Below are positions 36,966-44,869 of a stretch of 64,000 nt of DNA, in pieces. The DNA is taken from assembly GCF_017833415.1 (NCBI RefSeq), contig NZ_JAFICC010000006.1, positions 124,001 through 188,000 of the forward strand. Direction: 5' to 3'. Made by a program: the position numbers and the translations under genes. Positions within the stretch are counted from its first letter, which is position 1, and each line of letters starts with the position of its first letter. The notes beneath the pieces are model-generated. The model did not search any database and was not told the DNA's origin. It saw only the letters and a program-made list of their open reading frames with translations. The DNA is from Flavobacterium sp. 1355 (lineage in GTDB: Bacteria > Bacteroidota > Bacteroidia > Flavobacteriales > Flavobacteriaceae).

Positions 36966-38078
36966 ATGGAATTAAGTTACTGGGAACTTAAAAATTGGTT
37001 TACAAATGTAGATTACACAATCGTAGGAAGTGGTATTGTAGGCCTGCATGCAGGATTACGCCTGCGCGAAAGATTTCCGAATGCAAAAATTCTGGTTTTA
37101 GAAAAAGGAATGCTGCCACAGGGAGCAAGTACAAAAAACGCCGGTTTTGCCTGTTTTGGAAGCCTTTCTGAAATTATAGATGATCTAAAAACACATTCTG
37201 AAGAAGACGTAGTACAGCTAATCGAAAAGCGCTGGCGGGGTCTGCAATTGCTGCGAAAAAGATTAGGAGATATAGCAATCGATTTTAAACCCCACGGAGG
37301 ATACGAAGTATTTCTGAAAGAAGATGAAATAGGTTTTAATGACTGTGTAAGCAAATTACCTTTTATAAACGAAATCCTGAAACCACTTTTTAAAGCAGAT
37401 GTTTTTAGCAAAGAGGTTGATAGGTTTGGTTTTAAAAATATTGAGGAGTATTTAATTTTTAATCCTTTTGAAGCCCAGATCGATACGGGAAACATGATGC
37501 AGGAGTTGCTAAAACAAGCTATTGCGGCAGATATCCTAATCTTAAATCAGCAAACTGTTACTTCTTATCTGGATAAGGGAAATGGGGTAGAAGTGGTTTT
37601 GAATGATTTTAGCTTTACTTCAAAAAAAATACTTTTTGCAACAAACGGGTTTGCAAATGCTCTAACAAAAGGAGCCGTTCTGCCGGCCAGGGCACAGGTT
37701 CTAATTACAGAACCAATTCCGAATTTGGATATAAAAGGTACTTTTCATCTGGACAGAGGATATTATTATTTTAGAAACATCGGCGACAGAATCTTACTCG
37801 GCGGAGGACGAAACCTGGATTTTGAAACAGAAACCACAACCGAATTTGGGCAAACCAAAATTGTTCAAAATAAATTGGAAGATTTGCTGAAAAACGTAAT
37901 TTTACCAAATCAGGAATTTCAGATCGCTCACCGCTGGAGCGGTATTATGGGAGTAGGAAATAGTAAAAATCCTGTAGTGACACAATTGTCTGAAAACGTA
38001 TTTTGTGGAGTACGCCTGGGCGGCATGGGAGTCGCAATTGGAAGTTTAATAGGAACAGAATTAGCAGATTTAATATAA
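36966..38078 (+). CDS. FAD-dependent oxidoreductase (DAO family)
   Basis: 370 aa. Rossmann FAD motif IVGSGIVGLHAGLRLRE (about 19-35), then LVLEKGMLPQGASTKNAGFACFG, typical of glycine/D-amino-acid-oxidase-like enzymes. A second FAD contact near the end is RLGGMGVAIGS. Oxidises an amine or amino acid; substrate unknown. The stop TAA overlaps the ATG of mtgA by one base (TAATG), so the two are translationally coupled. Confidence 0.87.
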   Translation: MELSYWELKNWFTNVDYTIVGSGIVGLHAGLRLRERFPNAKILVLEKGMLPQGASTKNAGFACFGSLSEIIDDLKTHSEEDVVQLIEKRWRGLQLLRKRLGDIAIDFKPHGGYEVFLKEDEIGFNDCVSKLPFINEILKPLFKADVFSKEVDRFGFKNIEEYLIFNPFEAQIDTGNMMQELLKQAIAADILILNQQTVTSYLDKGNGVEVVLNDFSFTSKKILFATNGFANALTKGAVLPARAQVLITEPIPNLDIKGTFHLDRGYYYFRNIGDRILLGGGRNLDFETETTTEFGQTKIVQNKLEDLLKNVILPNQEFQIAHRWSGIMGVGNSKNPVVTQLSENVFCGVRLGGMGVAIGSLIGTELADLI

Positions 38079-38848
38079 TGGCAGTAAAAAAACCAGCACC
38101 AAAAACAACATCAAGTAAGCCTAAGCCAAAATCTTCCCCAAAGAAATCAAATCGATCTTTTGGAGATAAAGTAAAATGGCTTTTTATAAAATTATTTTTA
38201 TGGTTTTTCGGACTTTCCATCGGGTCTGTTATACTATTCAAATATATACCAGTTCCTTTCACTCCGCTAATGCTGATTCGGGCAATCGAAAATAAATTAG
38301 ACGGAAAAACAGTCTATTTTGATCATGACTGGGAACCAATCGATAAGATTTCTAAGAACCTGCAAAAAGCAGTCATTGCAAGTGAAGACGGAACATTTTT
38401 ATCTCACAATGGATTTGATTTTAAAGCACTTCAAAAAGCATATAAAAGTAACGAACGCGGCCGCAGAATTCGTGGCGGGAGTACGATTTCACAGCAAACA
38501 GCCAAAAATGTCTTTTTATGGCAGGGAAAAAGTTATTTTCGGAAAGGTTTAGAAGCTTATTTTACTGTTTTAATTGAAGTAATCTGGGGCAAAGAACGTA
38601 TCATGGAAGTTTACCTGAACAGCATCGAAATGGGAGACGGGGTTTACGGAGCATATGCTGCAACTGAACACTGGTACCGCCGTGATGCCTCTAGTTTAAC
38701 CCCAATGCAGGCAGCCGGAATTGCCGCTATATTACCAAATCCGAGAAAATTTAAAGCAACAGGGTCTTCAAGTTATATCAACAGACGTAAGGAAAGAATT
38801 GTTCGTGAAATGCGCGCTGTCGGAAAAATAAATTATGATGGGAAATAA
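38078..38848 (+). CDS. mtgA: Monofunctional peptidoglycan glycosyltransferase
   Basis: 256 aa from ATG 38078; a longer in-frame reading begins inside the upstream gene and is not needed. Lys/Pro-rich cytoplasmic tail (1-30), one transmembrane helix (about 34-55), then the GT51 domain: catalytic Glu103 (ASEDGTFLSHNG), RRIRGGSTISQQTAKN and KERIMEVYLNSIEMG. It polymerises lipid II without a transpeptidase domain. The middle gene of an overlapping trio with an oxidoreductase and an LpxR-like protein. Confidence 0.94.
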   Translation: MAVKKPAPKTTSSKPKPKSSPKKSNRSFGDKVKWLFIKLFLWFFGLSIGSVILFKYIPVPFTPLMLIRAIENKLDGKTVYFDHDWEPIDKISKNLQKAVIASEDGTFLSHNGFDFKALQKAYKSNERGRRIRGGSTISQQTAKNVFLWQGKSYFRKGLEAYFTVLIEVIWGKERIMEVYLNSIEMGDGVYGAYAATEHWYRRDASSLTPMQAAGIAAILPNPRKFKATGSSSYINRRKERIVREMRAVGKINYDGK

Positions 38849-39794
38849 AAAAGCCTTTCTTGTGCTCTTAATATTGACATCGACATTTATTTTTGGACAA
38901 GGAAAAACTACTGAAATAGGTTTTATAACCGACAACGATTTATATACATCGTCTAAGAATGACATGTATTATACCAATGGTCTGGAATTTTTTTATCGGT
39001 TTTTGTCCAAAAATGAAAATACCAAAATCAATAAAAAAATTACTGAATTTCGTATCGGGCAATATATTTATAATCCAAGATTTATAAATAAAGAAGCGGT
39101 TGATGTAAACGATCGCCCCTTTACAGCTTATCTTTTTGCAGAAGCCGGAAGAAGTTTTTTTTACCAAAGTGAATCTGTTTTAAAAACCGATTTTCAATTG
39201 GGTTTTATAGGGCCAAATGCTTTGGGTGAAGAAACACAAGTTGGATTTCATAAATTTATAGGCTATAAAAAAGTATATGGCTGGGAAAACCAGCTTCATA
39301 ATGCTTTTGCGGTTCAGGCACATGTAGTGTATTCCAAAAAAATGTTTCCGTCAAAACACAATGATTTTATTGATCTTCATTTTCAGTCAGAAGCAAATCT
39401 TGGAACTATTTTTACAGGCGTTTCAACGGGATTTTTAACCCGAATTGGTTTTAAGAAACTGCTGCCGGTTTATGATTCTAATCTTCATGATGCTTCTGTA
39501 AGTGCAGAGGCACAGCCCAATATCAGGGAATTTTATTTCTACGCCATGCCAAGCGTCAATTATCAGTTTTATGATGCAACAATTGAAGGAAGCATGTTTA
39601 ACGATACAAGTCCAATCACTTTTGATTTGGTACCACTTCGTTTCAATGCCGAAGCAGGTTTAAAATACCGCCACAATAACTTCAATATGTCATATTCCTT
39701 TATCTACCGCGGCAGAGAATTAGAAGGCGATGTGAATGATACAAGTTCAGGATATTTCTTTGGGTCAATAAGATTGGGCTTTTTGTTGAGGTAG
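38835..39794 (+). CDS. LpxR-family lipid A deacylase-like outer-membrane protein
   Basis: 319 aa. Signal peptide (MMGNKKAFLVLLILTSTFIFGQ), then the family motif ITDNDLYTSSKNDMYYTNGL, containing the Asn-Asp pair and a DxxYTNG strand. Later ALGEETQVGFHKFIG supplies the conserved His, and the C-terminus ends in barrel-type strands (SIRLGFLLR). LpxR removes the 3'-acyloxyacyl group of lipid A in Salmonella; activity here is inferred. Overlaps mtgA by 14 bp. Confidence 0.87.
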   Translation: MMGNKKAFLVLLILTSTFIFGQGKTTEIGFITDNDLYTSSKNDMYYTNGLEFFYRFLSKNENTKINKKITEFRIGQYIYNPRFINKEAVDVNDRPFTAYLFAEAGRSFFYQSESVLKTDFQLGFIGPNALGEETQVGFHKFIGYKKVYGWENQLHNAFAVQAHVVYSKKMFPSKHNDFIDLHFQSEANLGTIFTGVSTGFLTRIGFKKLLPVYDSNLHDASVSAEAQPNIREFYFYAMPSVNYQFYDATIEGSMFNDTSPITFDLVPLRFNAEAGLKYRHNNFNMSYSFIYRGRELEGDVNDTSSGYFFGSIRLGFLLR

Positions 39795-39802
39795 GTTTTT
39801 TT

Positions 39803-39846
39803 TAAGGTACTAAGATACTAAGATTCTAAGGTGCTAAGGTTCTGAG
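39803..39846. repeat. Degenerate tandem repeat, CTAAGGT/CTAAGAT unit
   Basis: About five copies of a 8-10 bp unit (aaggtacT aagatacT aagattcT aaggtgcT aaggttcTgag). The reverse complement of the same pattern occurs at 58241-58278, and a short version at about 6165-6185. Confidence 0.7.
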
Positions 39847-39860
39847 TTTTTTACTCAATA

Positions 39861-39886
39861 TTGTCATTTCGACGAAAGGAGAAATC
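39861..39886. repeat. Single arm of the GTCATTTCGACGAAAG family
   Basis: TTGTCATTTCGACGAAAGG plus AGAAATC resembles each arm of the inverted repeat at 59930-60032 (TTGTCATTCTGAGGAACG plus AGGAATC). It looks like a half-copy or a diverged relative. Confidence 0.5.
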
Positions 39887-40114
39887 TTCGTAAGCAGCTC
39901 TACAAGAATTGTTTTTCAGGTAAAAGTACGCAGCTTATTAGATTGATAAAATATTACTTTTGATCCAGACTTTAGTAATGTGGTTTTCCGTAATAGGATT
40001 ATCAGACAAATGAAGATATTTGTTTCGTTTTAAAGTAATGATTTTTAAAACATTACTATTGCTTTATTTTCATTAGCTTAGTTTCAATTTATCTAACTAA
40101 CAAATCACCAAAAC

Positions 40115-41131
40115 ATGACCACGAACATTCCGAGACAATCCATTAATCAATTGAAAAAAATACTAGAAAATTTTAAAATTGATGATGCAATAGAATTATG
40201 TACCAACGAAGCTCAAACTCGTAAATTTCTAATTGAGCCTTTTTTTCATCTTCTAAATTATGTTTCTAATGATTTAATTCCAGAATACAATGCAGATTTT
40301 GGAGAGCGTGTAAGTCAGAAAATTGATTATGCTATTTTATTAAACAAAAAGGATACAATTTTAATTGAAGCAAAAAAATATAATAGCAGACTTAGTGACA
40401 AAGAAGCCGGACAGTTGAATGGATATTTTAACAATACTAAAAATTCCAGAATAGCTGTACTAACTAACGGAATTGAGTATAGATTTTATTCGGATGTTTT
40501 GCAGCCAAATGTAATTGATAATAAAGCTTTTTTTGTTTTTAATTTACTGAATTATTCAGATAAAGACTTAGAAACTCTAGTTAAGTTTGATAAAAGATAT
40601 GTTGTTGTTACAGAAATTATAAAAACGGCTCAGGAATGTGTTTTCGCTGAAGATTTTGAAGCTACTTTGCTAAAAGAGTTAATTGCTCCTTCAAAAGATT
40701 TTTTGAAAATCATTCATCGGGATATGAATTTTAAAACAAAATTCACCGAAGAAACTCAGGTTAAAATGATAAAAATGATCAATTCAGCATTATTAAAGTC
40801 ATTGTATGAAAAAAAAGTTCTTAATGAGTCTACCTCAAATACTGGTGGAATTATAACAACTGAAACAGAGATTCAGGCTTATCATACTATTCGAACTTTA
40901 TTAATACAAAATAAAAAGATTCCGAGTCAAAGAATTTTCTTTAAAGATTTTAAAAGTTTTTTTAATATCAGCGTTGATGATAATTTAAAAAAGGTGATTT
41001 GTAAATTGGTTTTTACTGATGCAAAATTGAAAATTGTAATCGAAAACAATGAATATTTATTAAATAGTGTAGATGACGTTTTGAAATACAAAAATGAATT
41101 AATAAATAGAACGCTTTTATTGTTAGAATAA
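40115..41131 (+). CDS. Stand-alone HsdR_N-type PD-(D/E)XK nuclease-like protein
   Basis: 338 aa. Residues about 25-150 match the N-terminal nuclease domain of type I restriction subunit HsdR: TRKFLIEPFFHLLNY (35-49), then Asp71 (QKIDYAIL) and Glu85-x-Lys87 (ILIEAKK), the D...ExK catalytic core, then QLNGYFN and IAVLTNGIEYRFY. No helicase motor is present. The C-terminal half is helical and unrecognised. No modification methylase is nearby, so it is not a complete type I system. Could be a solitary defence or housekeeping nuclease. A small membrane protein follows 12 bp later. Confidence 0.8.
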   Translation: MTTNIPRQSINQLKKILENFKIDDAIELCTNEAQTRKFLIEPFFHLLNYVSNDLIPEYNADFGERVSQKIDYAILLNKKDTILIEAKKYNSRLSDKEAGQLNGYFNNTKNSRIAVLTNGIEYRFYSDVLQPNVIDNKAFFVFNLLNYSDKDLETLVKFDKRYVVVTEIIKTAQECVFAEDFEATLLKELIAPSKDFLKIIHRDMNFKTKFTEETQVKMIKMINSALLKSLYEKKVLNESTSNTGGIITTETEIQAYHTIRTLLIQNKKIPSQRIFFKDFKSFFNISVDDNLKKVICKLVFTDAKLKIVIENNEYLLNSVDDVLKYKNELINRTLLLLE

Positions 41132-41143
41132 AAATATCTTAAT

Positions 41144-41557
41144 ATGACTGTTGAAATTATTATTGGTCTAATTGGTCTCTTTATTGCTATTGCGACATAT
41201 GTCCAAAGTCAGAAGCCACAAGAGATAAAGTTTAGCGAGCCAAATGAAGAAATGGAAAGTTTGAAAGTTAGCTTTAAAGTGAATCAAAAGATGTCATTAG
41301 AAATTCAAGATTTGCTCGAAAAATATATTGAAAGCAACCAATGTCATGATGAATTATTTTTCCAACAAATGACTTTTTCTAACTATTTACAATTTGTCAA
41401 AGATGATTATAAAGAGTGTCTTTCAGATGAAGTCTATGAAGGAAATCTTTCTAATGATATTTATACTAGACCAATAATTGCAAGTATGTCAAATTCGTTA
41501 CAAAATCAATTTCAAAATTTAATGTTGGTTAAAAACTATATTAAGACTTTAACTTAA
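41144..41557 (+). CDS. Small membrane-anchored protein, unknown
   Basis: 137 aa. One N-terminal transmembrane helix (about 3-20, IIIGLIGLFIAIATYV), then a soluble helical domain facing the cytoplasm or periplasm. Acidic overall. Only 12 bp after the nuclease gene, so probably its operon partner. Family not recognised. Confidence 0.65.
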   Translation: MTVEIIIGLIGLFIAIATYVQSQKPQEIKFSEPNEEMESLKVSFKVNQKMSLEIQDLLEKYIESNQCHDELFFQQMTFSNYLQFVKDDYKECLSDEVYEGNLSNDIYTRPIIASMSNSLQNQFQNLMLVKNYIKTLT

Positions 41558-41687
41558 TGCAAATTACAATTTAAACTATCGCAACTTTTATGCATTTTTT
41601 CTGACTTGGAAAATCTCTCCACTTCTTAGTGATAATGATTGGCAAGATTAGTTGACTAAGAGTTTAAAAACTTTAAACTAAAAAAAA

Positions 41688-41707
41688 CCACTCTAGTTTA
41701 GAATGGC
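41688..41707 (-). terminator. Terminator of the XRE regulator
   Basis: On the minus strand CCATTCTA pairs with TAGAGTGG (one G-T pair) around a 4-nt loop, followed by a run of T. It lies 22 bp past the regulator stop. Confidence 0.6.
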
Positions 41708-41728
41708 TTTTGATATATAATTGGAGAA

Positions 41729-42112
41729 TTATTTCCCTTTTAATAATTTTTCTAAATATTCAACTTTATCTTTTTCAGACTGAACTAAACGTTCATAAAG
41801 TTCAACAACCTTGTCAAGAGGATTGAAAGTACAATGATTGCTTTGAAAATTTCCTTGACTATGATGAAATGTGTTAAAATAATTGATCATATTTTCATCT
41901 GAAAAACTTTTTATTGCTTCCGGAGTTACGCCAAGAGCTTTTGCTATTTCTACAAGTTTTTCTTCGTCTATAGTTTCGCTGTTTTCTATAGCCGATATTG
42001 CTTGCTGGTTTGTTCCTAAAGCTTGTGCCAAAGCTTCTTGTTTCATGTCACGGAGTTCACGAATACGGCTTATTTTTCGCCCGATATGATTTGGTTTTGT
42101 TGCTGTGCTCAT
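41729..42112 (-). CDS. XRE-family transcriptional regulator
   Basis: 127 aa. HTH_XRE at about residues 12-66: ISRIRELRDMKQEALAQALG, NQQAISAIENSETID, KLVEIAKALGVTPE. A C-terminal coiled-coil-like helix (KVVELYERLVQSEKDKVEYLEKLL) likely dimerises it. It is convergent with the nuclease pair and has a 12-bp palindrome upstream (42192-42203) that could be its own operator. Targets unknown. Confidence 0.9.
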   Translation of the reverse strand: MSTATKPNHIGRKISRIRELRDMKQEALAQALGTNQQAISAIENSETIDEEKLVEIAKALGVTPEAIKSFSDENMINYFNTFHHSQGNFQSNHCTFNPLDKVVELYERLVQSEKDKVEYLEKLLKGK

Positions 42113-42191
42113 AATTCAAAGGTATTTAAAAAACGTTTACAAAATTGTTTTTAAGTAAAAAACAGACTTGTTTCTGCAAAATACGTTATAG

Positions 42192-42203
42192 CGTTTGCAA
42201 ACG
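42192..42203. promoter_or_regulatory. Palindrome upstream of the XRE gene, possible operator
   Basis: CGTTTGCAAACG, a perfect 12-bp palindrome, sits 80 bp upstream of the XRE start. A half-like copy (AACGTTTACAAA) occurs at about 42132. XRE proteins often bind such sites; the link is inference. Confidence 0.35.
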
Positions 42204-42313
42204 ATAAAAATACAATTTTTCATACAATTTAGTAATTTAAATACTTGGTTTATTTCGAAGAATAAGAATCTGGCAAGTTTGAAAAGTCTACAACATCTGT
42301 TTTATTTTTTAGA

Positions 42314-42685
42314 TTACCATTCCATAAAAACTATAAAATGATTATCGGGATCTTTTAAGAAAAGTGCTTTTCCTCCAGGAAAATCCCAAGGACCTGAAAA
42401 TGTACCTGCGGGCATTTTTGCTATGTCAGATTCTTCGCTTTGCAGGAGGTTGTTTTTTATAAAGATGTCGTACAAATCTTCTACAGGGGCTTCGTTTATT
42501 TCGATATTCTGTTCATTACTGGGTTTTTGCAGCGTGCTAATTTTTAATTCTGCATGATTGCCAAGAGGCGCAAAGAAGGTTTTTGTGTTATTTATGAAAG
42601 TATCATTTTTGAGATTAAAAACTTTTTGATAAAAATCAAATGACACCTTTAGGTCAGAACAATAAAGCCAGAAAGATACTTTCAT
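42314..42685 (-). CDS. VOC-family (glyoxalase-like) protein
   Basis: 123 aa. A single vicinal-oxygen-chelate unit pair: FWLYCSDLKVSFDFYQKVFNL at the start and GPWDFPGGKALFLKDPDNHFIVFMEW at the end. Metal-ligand positions are incomplete (no His in the first strand), so catalytic activity is uncertain. Relatives include antibiotic-binding and unknown small proteins. Confidence 0.8.
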   Translation of the reverse strand: MKVSFWLYCSDLKVSFDFYQKVFNLKNDTFINNTKTFFAPLGNHAELKISTLQKPSNEQNIEINEAPVEDLYDIFIKNNLLQSEESDIAKMPAGTFSGPWDFPGGKALFLKDPDNHFIVFMEW

Positions 42686-42780
42686 AGTATTTTCAATTAA
42701 GGTTAATTTTGGTATTTTGAAAATTTAGTTATGTTGTAAACGGTTTTTCTAAACCACTTCTGAAAACAAAATTTCTAATC

Positions 42781-42856
42781 TAGCCCCGATGGAAACGGCA
42801 TCCTTTTATGGCTCCCGAGGCTTCGGGAGCCATAAAAGATAGAGTGTACAGCGGGA
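42781..42856. repeat. Dispersed structured element, copy A
   Basis: Conserved left flank TAGCCCCGAT...ACGGCATCC, a central 16-bp perfect hairpin (42803-42818 / 42823-42838, CTTTTATGGCTCCCGA with loop GGCT), and right flank GATAGAGTGTACAGCGGGA. The flanks match, in reverse orientation, the element at 59824-59899, whose central stem is completely different in sequence yet also paired. It stands between the convergent-free ends of a VOC gene start and a lipoprotein stop, both leftward. Confidence 0.75.
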
Positions 42857-42907
42857 CTAAAGGTCTTTTGAAAACGAAGATTTTCTGCTTCTTATTTTCT
42901 CAATTAA

Positions 42908-43939
42908 TTAATGGCGGTTGTCGCATTGCAGATAAATTTCTTCGTTTGATTTGTCGATAATTGAAATTCCCGGACATCCGAATGATTCGTACAGAAAGCC
43001 AAAAACGACCTGCGGTTTATCTTTAAAAAGTTTGCCAGTCCATTGGTTAACAGTATCTTCGCCTTCTTCGTAGTTTAGAGGAGAAGGAGAGGTACCTTCG
43101 CTCTGGCTGTAGAGTTTTTCAATTATTATGTCTTTTGTATTAGAATCGACAACCAGCAGACGTCTGGCATAAAGATTTTTGCGATTGTCTACATAATTCT
43201 GTAGAAAATATTGGTAGCTGTTTGTCTTAAACGAATAGGTATTGCCGGGAACAGTCTTTTTGAGCAATCTTTGGTCTTCTTTTTTTACTGGTCTTGAAGG
43301 ATATTCTTTTGCTGTAATTTTTTTCCAGGCAATAGGTGTTAATCGTTCTTTTGCAAACGGATTTTCTTTGCCCACATATACAAGGGCATCTCTGTAATAT
43401 TCGCTAAATTCGTTGAGGTGTTTTTTATTAATTTCAAAGCCAAGCATGTAGTCAGAAGGGGAGTAAGGGAAATCCTCGGAGGATGCATAACCATTTATCA
43501 TGGCAGTAGTTTTTAGGCTTTTTACAGGAAAAGAAGCCAATTTGTTTTTGGCATAATCATAAACAAAAAGAGAATCGTATTCTGAAATATGGGTTTGAGA
43601 CAGAAATTTTTTTCTGTATTTGTTTTCTAATAGAAAATATTCTGCCGCTTTTTTGTCCATTTTTGCGATAATGGGCATTGCAACTGTGTCATTGCCTCCG
43701 TCTAAATTATAAATGTCAGACATGGAAACAAAAGCAATATCGGTGCTGTCTTTTGGCATTAAAGTAAATAAGTTGATGCTTTCTTTTCTTGGCTCTTGCT
43801 CTTCTTCCTGAATCGAATCGGTTTTGATTTCGGTATTTTTATAGACAAGAGATTTAGTTGTTTTTGGAGGTGGTTTTTTATCGCAGGCAGAAACTAATAA
43901 AAGAATGGCAGCCAATAGTGCATATGTTTTTACTTTCAT
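42908..43939 (-). CDS. Lipoprotein of unknown function
   Basis: 343 aa. Signal peptide and lipobox MKVKTYALLAAILLLVSAC (Cys19), then a Lys/Pro/Glu-rich linker. The rest is mixed alpha/beta with no recognised domain. Two Cys near the C-terminus (GCPGIS, LQCDNRH) may form a disulfide. Transcribed leftward as its own unit. Confidence 0.7.
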   Translation of the reverse strand: MKVKTYALLAAILLLVSACDKKPPPKTTKSLVYKNTEIKTDSIQEEEQEPRKESINLFTLMPKDSTDIAFVSMSDIYNLDGGNDTVAMPIIAKMDKKAAEYFLLENKYRKKFLSQTHISEYDSLFVYDYAKNKLASFPVKSLKTTAMINGYASSEDFPYSPSDYMLGFEINKKHLNEFSEYYRDALVYVGKENPFAKERLTPIAWKKITAKEYPSRPVKKEDQRLLKKTVPGNTYSFKTNSYQYFLQNYVDNRKNLYARRLLVVDSNTKDIIIEKLYSQSEGTSPSPLNYEEGEDTVNQWTGKLFKDKPQVVFGFLYESFGCPGISIIDKSNEEIYLQCDNRH

Positions 43940-44379
43940 TATGTTGTGGTTTTTGGTGTCGTTTTAGTGTTTGGTATTGAATACCTCTAAAATTTACGTT
44001 TATTAAAAATATAAATTTTAATTGGGTTCTACTAAAAGTTGGGGGAGAAATAACTTATGGAAGATTAAAAGCGAAAGGGTAAGTTTAAAATAAAAAAAGC
44101 CGTAATTTTAATTACAGCTTAAAAGAATTGTTTTTATGAATGTTGTGTCTTATAATTTCAGTGTACTAATTCAGAAATATTTAAAAATGAAACTAAATTC
44201 AAGAAAACTTTTTGGGTGCAAAAGAAATAAAAGACGCTATGAGATTTAGCTGTCAGCAGGTTTTATAATGTCAAAATAAGGTATTTTTTGTTTGTTCGTT
44301 CAGGAAGAAAAATAACTCTTAACCTTTTGATAATGTGTATAAATATCAAAAACGTTATTTTTAATATAAAATTAAAGTT
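43940..44379. other. Intergenic region with one weak hairpin
   Basis: 440 bp. A hairpin at 44097-44120 (AAGC.GTAATT / AATTAC.GCTT) has a T run on the minus strand, a possible leftward terminator. I see no gene in it. Confidence 0.5.
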
Positions 44380-44556
44380 ATGGATATCAATTGGGGAATA
44401 TTAGGGGTTGTGGCAGTGATTGTTTTGATAATAGTTGTGATTACAATTCGAAAAAATCAGCGTGAAAAAGAGAAACTGACCGATTTATTGAATAATGATT
44501 TCAAGAAAGAAAATGAGGACGAGATTAATGCTGAGGATTCGGCTAATGAGAAATAG
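44380..44556 (+). CDS. 58-aa single-pass membrane protein
   Basis: Short ORF from ATG 44380 to TAG 44554-44556. MDINWGILGVVAVIVLIIVV is a clear transmembrane helix, followed by a charged tail (IRKNQREKEKLTDLLNNDF, then Glu/Asp/Asn-rich). Codon use and hydrophobic-then-charged layout look like a real small protein, and a terminator (44578-44607) follows 21 bp later. Similar small proteins occur in flavobacteria. Function unknown. Confidence 0.65.
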   Translation: MDINWGILGVVAVIVLIIVVITIRKNQREKEKLTDLLNNDFKKENEDEINAEDSANEK

Positions 44557-44577
44557 TAAAAGTCAAATGTAAAAAAG

Positions 44578-44611
44578 AAACCCTTGTAAATTAGTTTACA
44601 AGGGTTTTGTA
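44578..44611. terminator. Bidirectional terminator (small protein / tRNA-Ala)
   Basis: AAACCCTTGTAAA / TTTACAAGGGTTT, 13-bp perfect stem (44578-44590, 44595-44607), 4-nt loop. A-rich on the left, T-rich on the right, so it can end the 58-aa gene (rightward) and the tRNA (leftward). Confidence 0.9.
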
Positions 44612-44614
44612 TTG

Positions 44615-44688
44615 TGGAGAATACCGGATTCGAACCGGTCACCCCTTGCCTGCCAGGCAAGTACTCTAGCCAAATGAGCTAATCCCCC
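44615..44688 (-). tRNA. tRNA-Ala (GGC)
   Basis: 74-nt cloverleaf on the minus strand: acceptor GGGGGAT / ATTCTCC with the G3-U70 wobble that specifies alanine, D-arm AGCTCATTTGGCTAGAGT, anticodon stem CTTGC/GCAAG with loop CTGGCAG (GGC; 44652-44654), T-arm CCGGTTCGAATCCGG. Discriminator A; no CCA encoded. Confidence 0.95.
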
Positions 44689-44704
44689 TTTTTTTTAGTT
44701 ATGA

Positions 44705-44764
44705 AGTTCGAACCGTCACCATCCCGATCAATCGGGATACTCTAGCCAAATGAGCTAATCCCCC
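44705..44764 (-). pseudogene. tRNA-Ala-derived pseudogene
   Basis: Minus strand. The first 26 bases (GGGGGATTAGCTCATTTGGC onward) are identical to the 5' half of the adjacent tRNA-Ala. The anticodon arm is replaced by the palindrome ATCCCGAT-TG-ATCGGGAT (44721-44738), and only GGTTCGAAC remains of the T-arm, with no matching acceptor 3' strand. It cannot fold as a tRNA. CCCGA-N4-TCGGG hairpins also occur at 42814-42827 and 52857-52870. Confidence 0.8.
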
Positions 44765-44869
44765 ATAACTGACAGCAAATTAAGTCAATTAATTTTCAAA
44801 AAACAAATTTCAAATCGCATTGCGGGAAAATATTTTACAAAATCGTAACTTTACGATTAAAATTATTTT

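Larger units (their letters stand above)
39795..40114. other. Repeat-bearing intergenic region before the HsdR_N-type gene
   Basis: 320 bp. It holds a degenerate CTAAG tandem repeat (39803-39846) and a GTCATTTCGACGAAAGG repeat arm (39861-39886). Beyond those, no gene or clear promoter was seen. Confidence 0.6.

Noticed and set aside
38003..38077. Longer reading of mtgA starting inside the FAD oxidoreductase gene
   Set aside because: ATG 38078 gives the normal N-terminus and a TAATG overlap; the extension is a Trp/Arg/Asn-rich run typical of out-of-frame reading.
44457..44660. 67-aa antisense ORF over the small protein and tRNA-Ala
   Set aside because: It crosses a terminator and a tRNA, so it cannot be a normal gene.
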